Source: Antedon bifida
Lineage: Eukaryota; Echinodermata; Crinoidea; Comatulida; Antedonidae
DNA length: 64,000 nt
Assembly: GCA_963402885.1 (NCBI GenBank)
Contig: OY727094.1
Coordinates: forward strand, 2,978,501-3,042,500
Direction of reading: 5' to 3'
Part shown: positions 1 through 10,888 of the stretch, one piece after another
Position numbering within the stretch: the stretch's first letter is position 1
Layout of the letters: each line of letters opens with the position of its first letter
Notes under the pieces: model-generated
What the model was told of the DNA's origin: nothing
Database searches by the model: none
The model's input: the letters and a program-made list of their open reading frames with translations, nothing else
Translations under genes and position numbers: made by a program

Positions 1-487
1 CTAGTCAGGCGCCCTCTATTTCAGACAGGTAATCACATCATATAAGGTGGTAAAACTGATCATTTCTTAAATACAGATAACTCTTTTAAATAATGCGTAC
101 CATAAAATATTGATAAAATATATATTTATATATAATCTATATTTTTCTCGTTTTGTATTGAATTGAAAGAAACAAATTGTAGTATGTCTTTTAAGCTTCA
201 TTTACACTTGTCCGTTTTACTGAACGGCTCCCTCGTCTGTTCCGTGAAACAGTTTGATAGCTTGACCCTGAGAAACAAGTAGTACATGCATAGCACTCAT
301 GCATAGCAGAGCCGTAGTGTGAGGTTAAAAAGAGTCAGCCGCTTTAAATATAATTACAGTATTAATATAATACAAATTGTGATGAACTGTATATGGGGTG
401 ATCTGGTAACAGGGTGACGGGCCGAGGTAAAAATTTCGGCTCTGCGATAAAGCTCTTCCCCGTTTTTTCCTTCCACCCCTATTATCA
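1..487. other. 3' flank of YDJC, no gene seen
   Basis: AT-rich sequence downstream of the YDJC stop codon. It holds a GCGCCCTC motif near the left edge (positions 9-16) and no reading frame I can support. The stretch at 205-252 (AACGG/CCGTT-rich) loosely recalls the subterminal sequence of the Harbinger element further on, but it is too short to call. Confidence 0.4.
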
Positions 488-3350
488 TCAATGACCACAA
501 ATACCATTAGTAATAATACCATTCTCGACAGTATCTAAATCTTTATAAGACGCTAGCTTAAATCCGCACTGACGTAGACGCTGCTTCAATTCGGGATCAT
601 TCAAAACCAGCATCTCGTGGTACCGTGCCGGTGACCTTGAGAAACCATCCAGACCGCAACCGCAGCCTCCGACATCTTCTGTGAGGTAGCCAGGATGAAC
701 CATGTACTCAAACGTACAAGCTTCTGGGTTGTGTTTTGTGATGTTCGTTAAAGATTGCATAATACTGTCTGTTGTCAATGCTTCCCCCATTGTGCTTAGT
801 CCAGCATAGCCATTCGTGAATCTGTACAACATATGTAATGTAATCAATAACATTCTAAAATACATAGTTATTATTATTATTATTCATTATATACACATCA
901 AATTTTATTAATGTTGATTTTGTAAGCAGATAACTTTACAGTTAAAGTGTGTAAATATAATACATCCTACCTTATTTACAAACCTCCTAATCTAACATTA
1001 AATAAAACAATTTAATTATGTGATGTTAAGATTGGTTCCCACTAGGACGCAATGCAACGATTAACTTAAACGCTTAACATCCTTGCGTTGCATCATGGGA
1101 ACAAAGCTTGAATCATTCAAATTGTAAACATAAAGACAGAAAAAAAAAATATATAAAAATAAAATATAATTTGTGTAGACCATTTTACTATTTAATCCTA
1201 TCAACAGTAACTTACTTAATGTTATGTTTAATAAACACATCTCTAGATGATACAGCATCATCTACGACACCTTTCAAGAACGTCTTAAGCGTTTGCGAGC
1301 TGAGCCAGGTGCATTTGTCCAAGTCCAGTTCAATCGGTAATCTAGTCCATGTGATACCATATTCTTGTAATACTCTGCTAAACACCTCTCGCACACCTGA
1401 AGAAAAATGATTGATATTGATTGAGAAATAAATGTGTGAATATATTTACAATACTGTATACTGAATGTTTTAAGCTCTGTCTACACTATAAAACTTTATG
1501 TGACAAAGAAATATGATGTGCCCATATATGGACATGATGATGTCATATCACTACCATATTTGGGAATATCACTACCATATTTGGGCATATCACTACCATA
1601 TTTGGGCACATCACACTTTTTTGTCACATAAAGTTTGATAGTGTAGACAGAGCTTTAGCATAGTTAAGCAATTATTTAACTGAATTATTTGCACATCAAA
1701 CAGATTAAATTCTAATACATATGGTGCTGTAATAAATAAAACATGTTTTTTCAGGCTTTGCCTTTTGTTGTACGGAAAATAATGATATATTTAACGTGAT
1801 AAAATAACATAATTTACATAAAAGAGCAATTCAGTATTTTAACAGTGTTTTAATGATATTCTAAATTGATTTTATATTACTAATAATTAGTACTAATTTA
1901 TTCAAAAATATATATTAATATTAATTTATTCATAATAGCTACCTGGCAGAATATGCACATGTTGGTGTCCATCTATATGAGTTGGTTTCTGTCCACATTT
2001 TGTAATGAACAACTTTACCTGAGCGACTATCTCTGCATCTACAAAATAAATATACGTTTCAATAACTTTAACGTTGTTATTCAAGGAGAACAAATATTAA
2101 AACTGGTAATAAAAAGTGGTTAAATCTAAATTACAGGAATTTTACTGGGATTGTTTAAAAACTATGTTTAAAAATCTTTGCTAGTACATACATATATCAA
2201 GGAAATTTATTTGTTGCTTTTGCAGAGCATCTCGAAATCCATGTTTTCCAAGAAATGCTTTGTTTTCGTCTATCAAAGAATCACATTGCTTCCCCACCGG
2301 ATGCCCTTCAGTTAAGTTGAGATGCAAGCCTAAAAAACAATTAAAATAAACAAAAACCATTAAAGCAAATATTTGATACTATCGATTATCTGATGGTATC
2401 CATTATCTGATGGTATCGATTATCTGATGGTATCAATTATCTGATGGTATCGACTATCTGATGGTATCAACTATCTGATGGTATCGATTATCTGATGGTA
2501 TCAATTATCAGATTGTATCGATTATCTGATGGTATCGATTATCTGATGGTATCGATTACCTGATGGTATCGATTATCTGATGGTATCGACTATCTGATGG
2601 TATCAACTATCTGATGGTATCAACTATCTGATGGTATCAATTATCAGATGGTATCGATTATCTGATGGTATCGATTACTGATACTATCGATTATCTGATG
2701 GTATCGATTATTTGATACTATCGATTATCTGATGGTATTGATTATAAACTTTGTTTTCTGAATTCAAGATCCAAGTTGAACCAAAAAATCAACTTTCCCA
2801 AAACTGTAAACTGGTTGTGTTTTACTATGTCAAATGTTGGACCAGTGTAAAGGAGTACATACTAAATATAAAAAGGGGCAATCCATCGAAATTGCAAGGG
2901 TGGAAATGATGTTGTATATTTGCATTTTATTGGTTGTTATTAGCACACGACGTGCACTGTGGTTGAATGTAATTAAATTTGGGATACGCTGTCTAGATTG
3001 TGAACTTAACTATTAGTGTCTCGTCTGTGTTGCAGTATATTTGAAATATTCATTACTCATTTTTTTTTTAGGTAACTTGAAGCTAAGGTGTTTCCACCAT
3101 GTGAGGCGCCTCTGTATAAAATATTGAATTAAAAAAAATCTTCATTATAAAAAGTGTATATACATATTACATTACACAAACCTGTGGGAATAGCAAGCTG
3201 TTTAATATAATGCACCGCATCATCCACAGCGACGCCGTTTATTAATAGTGACGTGCTGCTGATTGACCGGTTCTTGTAACATTCCGCAAGACCTTTGTTT
3301 CTTTGAACACTGTAGCCAAAATCATCACCATTCACAACAAGTCTCTTCAT
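488..3350 (-). CDS. YDJC: YdjC-family carbohydrate deacetylase (YDJC), 5 coding exons, 305 aa
   Basis: Predicted metal-dependent deacetylase of the YdjC/chitooligosaccharide deacetylase family. Minus-strand coding exons: 3350-3182, 2329-2192, 2038-1943, 1396-1216, 821-488, all with GT/AG borders and summing to 918 nt. The protein starts MKRLVVNGDDFGYS, which carries the family's N-terminal DDFG metal-site motif; exon 2 gives GLHLNLTEGHPVG, exon 3 the HIDGHQHVHILP histidine motif, exon 4 TRLPIE, and exon 5 MVHPGY and a C-terminal tail. Length is close to the vertebrate orthologue (about 320 aa). The start ATG at 3350 lies 17 nt after a splice acceptor, so a 5' UTR exon is expected upstream; 4068-3948 is a weak candidate. 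In vivo substrate is not known from sequence. Intron 1 carries a 17-bp minisatellite and intron 3 a MITE. Confidence 0.9.
1034..1104. repeat. Small inverted repeat (hairpin) in YDJC intron 4
   Basis: Imperfect arms of about 25 nt, starting GTTCCCACTAGGACGCAATG on the left and ending GCGTTGCATCATGGGAAC on the right, separated by about 20 nt. It looks like a minimal non-autonomous DNA element, but I see no second copy in the window. Confidence 0.4.
1472..1655. mobile_element. Family-A MITE copy 1 (YDJC intron 3)
   Basis: Both ends are present: AAGCTCTGTCTACACTATA at left and its complement at right. The interior contains three units of the ATCACTACCATATTTGGG repeat. Confidence 0.85.
2374..2745. 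repeat. 17-bp minisatellite in YDJC intron 1
   Basis: About 21 tandem units of TATCGATTATCTGATGG with point variants (GACTATC, CAATTATC, ATACTATC). Every unit holds TTATCT or a variant, that is AGATAA on the other strand, the WGATAR consensus. No coding potential is claimed. Confidence 0.95.
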
Positions 3351-3784
3351 CAAAGGAGTGCTTATTTCTGTCGAAAAAAGCGTAAATGATTTCAAAAGTC
3401 ATCATTATTGCTTAGGTGTTTCCATACGAGACAAGTTCACTCATGTCTAAAAGGGGCGTTTAAGCACATAGTGATTTGCTTCAACTCCTGCATTTTGGTG
3501 AAACAAGTAAACTATCAACTACAAATTAATCAGGCAAACCGTAATACATTAAATATTTTGCCAGTGTACGTATAAAATGGTACTGTACATGGGAAAAATT
3601 TGTTAGAAAAACATTCTGTGTTAGTTGTAGAACAAGAACTGTAAAAAACTTTTTAGATCTGCCTAAAAGTAATTACTAGGAATGATGTATGATTTATCAA
3701 GAGGGAAGAAAGGAGAGAGAGCCATGCAAAATCATTCCGACAATGAGACAGAAAAAGACTTGTGATAAAGAGATATAAAATCTA

Positions 3785-3923
3785 AAGCTCTGTCCACACT
3801 ATCAAACTTTATACAAAAAAATGTGATGTGCCCATATATGGACATGATGATGTCATATTACTACCATATTTGGGCACATCACACTTTTTTTGTCCAACTA
3901 GATTGATAGTGTAGACAGAGCTT
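3785..3923. mobile_element. Family-A MITE copy 2 (upstream of YDJC)
   Basis: TIR AAGCTCTGTCCACACTATCA at left, complement GATAGTGTAGACAGAGCTT at right, and a TA next to both ends. Only one internal ACTACCATATTTGGGCA unit. Confidence 0.85.
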
Positions 3924-4311
3924 AAAATAATAATAAATATAGCTAACCTATTGGCAGGTCCGAAAATGATGCTGGTGCTCTTGTAAACGCTCCGACGCAG
4001 CATTTGATGAACATAATACAGTGTGAACGCAGCCTCTGTCAAATGAATTCCTCTGGCTGCTGCTGCTGCATATTGTAAATATCAACACGATTATCTTTAC
4101 TATTGTAATACAGTACTGTAAATCTTTTATCTCTGATTTTTATTCTTCTTTCTAAGCCAGGTCACGCAATCTACTGTACATTTTTTGTCGAGGTGTTCTT
4201 TCAACTGAAACAAATATATAGTGAATAAATTACCTTAGCAGCAAACACAGGACCGGCTTTTTTTGGTTTCAATAGAAAAAGTATTCGGTTTGTTAATAAA
4301 ATACAACAAAG

Positions 4312-4535
4312 TGGAGTTGTGGTTTGGTGGTTATGATGCTTGGCTACCGATCCAAGGGTCCTGGGTTCAAGTCCTGTCAGGAACTCCAATCCCAAAGACT
4401 TGTAATAAGACTTTGTTTATGTACAGCATCTTGTGCATATGTTTGTATTGTGAACGGGATTATTATTATAATATTATAATAAGGATAGTGAATGAATTCG
4501 CTTATGGTTATCCTTGGCAATTTGGCCTTAATATA
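4312..4535 (+). mobile_element. tRNA-derived SINE, family 1, plus orientation
   Basis: Starts GGAGTTGTGGTTTGGTGG (A-box-like TGGTTTGGTGGTTATGATGC) and has a B-box-like GGGTTCAAGTCC, then a body ending in AGGATAGTGAATGAATTCGC and GGTTATCCTTGGCAA. The same body recurs in reverse at 28182-28412 and 35873-36101. The pol III promoter and diverged tail make a SINE more likely than a tRNA gene. Confidence 0.75.
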
Positions 4536-4999
4536 TAAATTACAATTTCATTATACTAGTAGAGCCGAGTGAAAGCTTATGATTGATTTGGTAGCGTAAC
4601 AATAGGACTGTTAGTATAAAATATGGTTTTCCTCATATGAAATCAAAAACTATTCAATGTACTTATTATATATTGCTGCTATAGTTTATTAATTACTATA
4701 ATAGTTATCATTACTTTCGATATTATTTAGTTCACATAATTGTTTACACAAAACAAAACACAAAATTTAATTGAAAGTAATTTTTATTTCCGTTTAGTGT
4801 TAACCAACCGAAAAAGCCCTGTAAACCTAAATTTACACATTTGATTTCAGTAGTACTGTAGTGTACTGTACAATTTCTTAGCTATAGTTCTTTATTTTAC
4901 ACAATGAAACAATAAAGCCATACTGTCTCAACCACACCTCCCGCTCCCCCACACCCCCTCAACCACAAAAAAAAAATAATAATTGTAAACAATTTTCTG

Positions 5000-5153
5000 T
5001 TGAAAAGGAATAGGCAATTTTAATGTCACATAATTGTTATTCGCTTTGAGAAAAAATTTATAGGCAAAAAAAAGCTCTATTTTTTTACTATCAAACTAGC
5101 CTATTCAAAATTTGATTTTAATAAATATTCTTGGGGGACAAACATATCTTTAA
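5000..5153. mobile_element. Fragment of ~310-bp TIR element
   Basis: The right end (TTGGGGGACAAACATATCTTTAA) and the interior motif CAATTTTAATGTCACATAAT match copies at 18396, 22885 and 56087; the left end is missing. Confidence 0.5.
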
Positions 5154-5531
5154 GTAATATAGTTGTATTTATAACACAACAATTTATTATAAATGAATTA
5201 CATGAATTTGTTTGATTGAACTTTCTAAAAATAGTTACAAATATTAATAGTTACAATTTTAGTTTTTAGTTACACTGAATACAAAATACAGGTTTCATAC
5301 ACTTTCTCAAGACCTTTCTAGCTAAAATTTAGACTTTTGAGCAATTTTAACATTAAAATGTCACTGTAAAAATCATTGCCCAACAAAAAAGCAAATTGTT
5401 GTCACCTTTTACGTAGTAAATTCTTCAAACCATTGTCATTGTCTTATAAACTGTAACAACAAAAATGTTTACTAAGTACATTGTATGAAAATGAATACTT
5501 TAAAACAACGCTGTGCGGCTTAAACTATGAG

Positions 5532-6185
5532 CTAATGTAAATTTTCTACAACATCAGAAGAGGGCAATGCAAGGTAGCTACTTCCGAGCCCGGCCACTAA
5601 CCCAAGAGAGCCCAACATACAGCTAGCTGGGGATGTACCAAAGAGGGCTAGAAGTACACAGACTGGACTGAGAAACACAACTAGTTTGATAGGCATTACA
5701 TAGAAACGATTCAGAACAAAGGCACATACAGAGTAAAAAACAGGTGACACAATACAACAGATAAACAATTCTAATAAGCCTCTAAAAGTAACACCAATTT
5801 TCCAAATGCTGTTTTCGTACAACGTAGCAATATACAGGACTATTACACAAGAAGTGAATACAATACCAGGTTTTTTTAATTTGTCTATTCTTGAGAAAAA
5901 CAAATTATCTTTTGTAATGAGAAGAAAAACAACAGAACAAACACAAGCCCATAATTCTGGCAAAATATCAGGTGGGTAGTTAAATACGAGAAGTGTATAT
6001 GATAAAAGTGTTGCCAGGTTAACAGCAGAGGGGAGCGAACTTGGATAAATGACACCAAACGGGTCGTCAGCGGTGATCCTACCAAGCAAACTTTTTAGAT
6101 TTACAGCCACACTTAAAAAATACAACATAAAAACTTTTGTACATGGCGGAGAATATTTCCCATAAAAATCACCCATATTGGTGTA
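5532..6185 (-). CDS. C-terminal part of large multi-pass membrane protein
   Basis: This 217-codon stretch is the continuation of the frame at 8998-6821 beyond the inserted element at 6189-6820. It reads YTN, then MGDFYGKYSPP, and is dominated by hydrophobic segments (for example VFMLYFLSVAV, ACVCSVVFLLI, GIVFTSCVIVLYIATLY, LVVFLSPVCVLLALFG), ending SSDVVENLH before the stop. It has an internal methionine at 6176, but a separate gene starting there is unlikely because the ATG sits directly at the junction and the frame matches the upstream half exactly once the element and one 3-bp duplicate are removed. I do not recognise the family. Confidence 0.7.
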   Translation of the reverse strand, partial: YTNMGDFYGKYSPPCTKVFMLYFLSVAVNLKSLLGRITADDPFGVIYPSSLPSAVNLATLLSYTLLVFNYPPDILPELWACVCSVVFLLITKDNLFFSRIDKLKKPGIVFTSCVIVLYIATLYENSIWKIGVTFRGLLELFICCIVSPVFYSVCAFVLNRFYVMPIKLVVFLSPVCVLLALFGTSPASCMLGSLGLVAGLGSSYLALPSSDVVENLH

Positions 6186-6188
6186 TTT

Positions 6189-6820
6189 TACCCCTTTTAC
6201 ACCGCCGAGCTTATAACAAACCCGGGTCGTGTCCGGATAAATTTCCCTTTCACACCGGATTCATTAACCCGGGAACGACACGGGTTGCATGCATTTACAC
6301 TGCAAAATACCAACCCGTGTAAATGTTCTAGATCATTCGAAATATCGCCCTCTCACGCACGAAGAGAGACCCTAGTAACGGTCTGCTCATTATACCTCCT
6401 ACAATTTTGTTTTATGGCAATACACACAAAAATTGAGTCTACTCGTGAAGAATAATATCTTGAAATAAAAATGAATAATAAATAACCATAAGTTTTATTT
6501 AATAAATGAGCGAATAAACAAAATCAATCTTATCTTAATTCTATGTAAATTAAATACTATAGTGAGCGAGGATAGTAAACAAACGGGTAAAGATACGCTG
6601 AGCGTTTTACACCGCAGACACGGGTTCATCCCGGGTGCGTCCCGGGTTGACTTGACGCTGAATACATTCCGCATCACTTACCCGGGTATTTCAGCGACCC
6701 GGGTAACTTTTTACGTCGTTTACACCGGCCTACATTTCCGCATTTTTGCGTCCCGGGTACGACTCGGGTTATACAATTCCGGATCAACTCCGCATTTTTA
6801 CTGGCGGTGTAAAAGGGGTA
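6189..6820. mobile_element. 632-bp TIR element inserted in a membrane-protein ORF
   Basis: Terminal inverted repeats of 18 bp, TACCCCTTTTACACCGCC at 6189 and its exact complement ending at 6820. TTT flanks both sides (6186-6188 and 6821-6823) and fits a 3-bp target duplication; a TA duplication is also formally possible. The interior is full of CCCGGGT/ACCCGGG motifs and other GC-rich palindromes, quite unlike the AT-rich surroundings, and has no transposase, so it is non-autonomous. On the minus strand it interrupts the frame after codon 726. GT at 6801-6800 and AG at 6195-6194 would remove 608 nt and leave 27 nt in frame. Confidence 0.85.
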
Positions 6821-8998
6821 TTTGTCTGTTGAACCGATTTGTTTGTACTCCAAAATGTAAATTGTTAAAAAAAGTACTGAAATAATTATAGTAGAACTTG
6901 GTAAAAACGCTGTACTTGTGTTTTTGTTTTTCGTGGAAGGTGACCATAAAAGTACCGAAATTTGAACGAAAGTCGTCAAAGACGAAGCTAATATATATAT
7001 CGCTATATTTATCAACGTAAAATGTTCAGAATTGATTAATAGTTGATAGGCTTTGAGTCCAATTGGTCCTCCGATAATAAGCGAGTATATCAAATCCAAA
7101 CATAAATGGTGTGATCGTGGCGACCTTGTTAGGAATAATATTATACAGACTAGGAACGAAACGAGCAGAAGGATGTTACAAATGTTAGAAAACGTCGGGT
7201 CAGAGGATGGCTGCAAAACAAATATGAAAACCCCGAGCAGTATTGATATCGTGTTCAACGTCTTTGCATCTTTAAACTTTGTCATGTGACACATTGTTAG
7301 TTTTAGAAGCAGCATACCGGAGGTCAACAGTACAAGCGCTATAGAACCAGCTGTATTAAAATCCATGTGACTGATCATGATGAACAACGGCTGCAGGAGA
7401 GAGTCCGTAACAAGCAACGATAAAATGGTAATGCTAAAAGCGTACATGATGGCGTGATGAAGAGGGACCGAGTGACGCGATTCGAAAAAGTATAATTTAC
7501 TAACTGCTAGAATAAACATCGCTATAAATAATTTGTCTACGATTGGCGAAGCAGTTATGTGATGAGAATTCTCTAGATTTAATTGGCTTTCAATGATCAC
7601 TGGTAATTTTGTTGCGTGCATTCCCAGAGATAACCATGTGACGTACCATGACACCTTCCCAGCGTTCTGTAGTCTTGACAACGTATAACATTCAACGGCG
7701 ATTGTAGCCGCTAACATTCCGTGTGAATACAATCCTATTGAGAGAAACTGATGCTCGCTGAACACCAACACAGCGACGCTACACAAAAGCAAATCGGAAA
7801 GATGTTCTTTTGTTGACACTGCAGCTGTAATGACACACGCCACCGTGAGTGCTGCGTTGCACGCTAGTAACAACCAAATGACTTTGGTAATGACTCCCCA
7901 AGCTACTAAATTTGTTGGTATTACTGACAAGATCATAGAAATGTACAAAATACAAGAACTGCAGGCAAGAAAGACGATAATGATTTTTCGACCCGACGTC
8001 TTTTTTTGACTCATAAAAATACCAAGAAGAATGGTCACCGATAATACTACAGGTAGCCAAGATAGTAATCCGCTTGAAACCAAATTGTCTAGATAAGTCA
8101 CAAAGTAAATGATCGTTAAAGATATCAAACCAGAAACCCATCGGACAATGGTTTTCTTGCGGAGACTTATTTCATAATATTCCAAAACATAATGCACGTC
8201 TAGAAGAGTTGTGAGGAAAACAGGACATGAAATTACAAAAATAAATTTCAAAAACACTTTCAGTTCAAAAATACTCCAAAAATTGATGAATATGAATGAT
8301 TGCATTGGAATTATGTTGTATATCATTAAAACAGTAGTTACTTCAACTGGGCATAGCACACTTTGTAATGATTGTCTGGGTTTTGATTTATGGAATGACG
8401 ATGGGTGTTGCGGTAGAAACAGCTGACCGCTAATAAACCCAAAGAAGACGAGGCCATACGGAACGGCTGAAATACTTAAAGCTTGTGCGACCATCCACGA
8501 CATTACGATAATACATATTCCGGGATAAAATGTAAAAAGTGAAGTTTCGATAAAAACTGTTAATGAAGGCTCTACTTGAAGAAATGCGTCGAAGTGAAGA
8601 AGCACCCAGCCTCCGGTAAACACCACAAAAGCGTTCAACGCAAATATCAAAATGACGTTGTAAAGCGAAACCCAAAGTAACGGGATTGCCGAGTATATCA
8701 CGGTTAACTCGGCTGCGATAAAAACACAGAGATAACCGGCGACGGCTTGCTGCTTAGCACCAACATTGTCAATGATGTGAATTACAAGAGAACCAAGAGC
8801 TAGGACAGTTAACAACATCTCTCCTGATAGTAATAGCACTACAGTGAGGCACACAAACGAAAAAGCCAGAATTCTAACATCATGGAGAAATGGACCGGGG
8901 AGGTACCATTCAGGTAGTGTACGCCCTACTGGCACCTCATTGGTCGATAGTTGCTCTGGCTTCACCTCAAGTTCCGACCTGGCAGACGCTCGTTTCAT
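6821..8998 (-). CDS. N-terminal part (726 codons) of uncharacterised multi-pass membrane protein
   Basis: A single long exon starting MKRASARSELEVKPEQ at 8998, ten nt after a splice acceptor (TTTCCTATTTAG), so a non-coding first exon lies upstream. After a short hydrophilic N-terminus with TLPEWYLPGPFLHDVR, the protein is almost wholly made of about 20 hydrophobic segments of 18-25 residues, without large soluble domains, signal peptide or a catalytic motif I can name. With the downstream part it would be 943 aa. The frame runs on for 48 codons into the inserted element and stops there, so without excision or splicing the product is a 774-residue truncated protein lacking about five membrane segments. 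Topology suggests a transporter, glycosyltransferase-like or scaffold protein in an internal membrane, but I make no functional assignment. Head to head with QPRT. Confidence 0.8.
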
Positions 8999-9008
8999 TT
9001 TGAAGTAT

Positions 9009-10888
9009 CTAAATAGGAAAATATAGATTCAATATATCTGAATAAAAAATTAACGCAACTTCATCACTGCAAACCAACCAGAGAAATCATTGTTTCAAAA
9101 TGGGACTGTAAACGTAATTTGGTGAAGCAGAGAAAACAAAATCTGTTGCAGAAACAAGATCAAAACAGATGAAATGGGCAAATTAATGACCACAGTTTCA
9201 CCAATTAAACAATACCAAAGTCATTTCTCCAAGAAAACCAAATCATACAACACAGATCAGACCACAGACTGAAGCAGCAACAAATAAATAAAATATAATA
9301 CTACATAAAGTGATTTTGGACATAAAAAAAAAAGAAGCAGATTTGAATAAAAACTTTAAAGATGCAAATATTAACATACCTTGTAACTAATAATTCAAAG
9401 TAAATATAATTTATTTGATTTTCAGTTTATTCAAGTTTTGTTATATTTCAAGAGCATCATTTTATCCTGTAGGCGAAGGAAAAAAAACATATGTTACCAT
9501 GCATATTATTAGTAAACAACATAAAAAACCAATTTAGGGGTTTTTATTTAAATTTGCGTTAGTATCTCGATTTTGCTTTATAAAATAATTTTTTTTTTCA
9601 ATCAAAATATGCCTTCGTTTGCGACAAGAAAAAAGTTGACTATATTAATTCACTTGTCAATTGTATCGCCCCACTATACAAACCCCCTGGGAAATATACG
9701 CAAAACATCACTTTTATCACAGAGGGCGGTCTTCAGTTTGGGAATAAATGTACAGTAATCGTAGTATTTTGACAGTTTTTTACATTAAAAATGTATAAAA
9801 CGTATTTATTTATTATTAAATAAATTATGTACAGTATATTAATATAATTCAACATCACAATAACATTAAATATAATGCTAGCATGTACTTGATGATTTTT
9901 CATTTTATATCATACATCCCGGGCTCTGTCAGGCCCTACCGGGCGTAGGTAGATTGGTTTGATGACCCAACTGGCAACTCTCTGACTGCCTGACTGACAC
10001 TGCCGAGTCTCGGCTCTACATAGTCATAGGCTAGGCTAAGAGTAGTAGAAGTAGGCTTAGGTTAGCTAGATAACTAGCCTAGGCCACGTTTTTAGCCAGT
10101 ACTGTATATAGGCCTACTACATAGGCTAGCTCAAAGTTTATTAGGCATCAATAATATAATCGATCAAATTCTATCCTAACAATTAATTAAAAAGGTAAAA
10201 ATTAAATAAAAATGGCATGATGACGCACACGTACTTTTTTAATCTGACCTGACCTCTAACCGTAGCATGTGTGTGTCACTGCGAACTGTTTGCTGCCCTC
10301 TCTACAAATCAAAACACAGTTCTTGTTTTTCTTCTGTGGTGCAGAGTAGTGCTGATCAATCAATCAATCAAAACCAATTTTTTCAAGAATACGAAGTGAA
10401 CATTATTTTAAATATTAACTAGGTTTAAATATAGTGGGCGTTGAGTGTAGCTGGATAAATCTGAAGCACTTAGTTCCCCCAGCCAGTAGTAGGCTTTGTT
10501 AGTTTACACATCACAAGTCAGAGAGAGAAATTTAGCTAAATCTATTATTATACAGTACTAGCTAGATAGGTATGTAGTGTACTAGGAGGATACTGCTGAT
10601 GTGTTTCTGCTGTGTTATTTATTAGGCCTCTATAATTAATAGGTTAATATTAGCTTTTATCCAAACATTATATAAACAGTGACAGGGTATCTGTAGGCTT
10701 TTGTATGGATGCATATTATTGGAATAAAAGTACAGTAAATCTAATCGTGCAGGGAGAGAGAGGAATATGCGTGCTTGTGTTCATCGACATGAAATTGATT
10801 TTCTATACCGTTTATTCTTCATTTCATATTATTTGCCTAATTCAATATTTATATTTAATGATGTGTACAAGTTGTTTTTTTTTTTAGA
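9009..10888. other. Divergent intergenic region, membrane-protein gene / QPRT
   Basis: Contains the putative promoters of both genes. TAGGCCTA-rich sequence at 10020-10140, a degraded Harbinger-MITE end at 9648-9694, and the non-coding first exon of QPRT somewhere before the acceptor at 10886-10887. No protein-coding frame is supported. Confidence 0.4.
9648..9694. mobile_element. Degraded Harbinger-type MITE end
   Basis: CACTTGTCAATTGTATCGCC followed by CCACTATACAAACCCCCTGG matches the first 45 nt of the TAA-flanked MITEs at 16402 and 38267. Only one end is recognisable. Confidence 0.5.

Larger units (their letters stand above)
3368..5531. other. Intergenic between membrane-protein gene and YDJC
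   Basis: No protein gene is supported. It holds a MITE, a tRNA-derived SINE and a fragment of the ~310-bp TIR element, listed separately. A possible non-coding first exon of YDJC lies at about 3948-4068 on the minus strand (GT donor at 3947-3946), with a CAG-repeat acceptor region; it is not in frame with the YDJC start. Confidence 0.4.

Noticed and set aside
2374..2745. CRISPR-like regular repeat array
   Set aside because: Units follow one another directly without unique spacers, and the genome is eukaryotic; it is a minisatellite.
3809..4042. 77-codon frame upstream of YDJC
   Set aside because: Contains MITE sequence, and cannot be joined in frame to YDJC exon 1; at most part of a non-coding exon.
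4312..4400. Possible tRNA gene
   Set aside because: A/B-box-like sequences are present, but no convincing cloverleaf or anticodon arm, and the same sequence is dispersed with a common non-tRNA body; a SINE.
6562..6885. 107-codon plus-strand frame
   Set aside because: Mostly inside the 632-bp GC-rich element and crossing its border; no coding signature.
7779..8141. Minus-strand 120-codon frame and other overlapping frames within 7053-8675
   Set aside because: Shadows of the membrane-protein reading frame in other phases.
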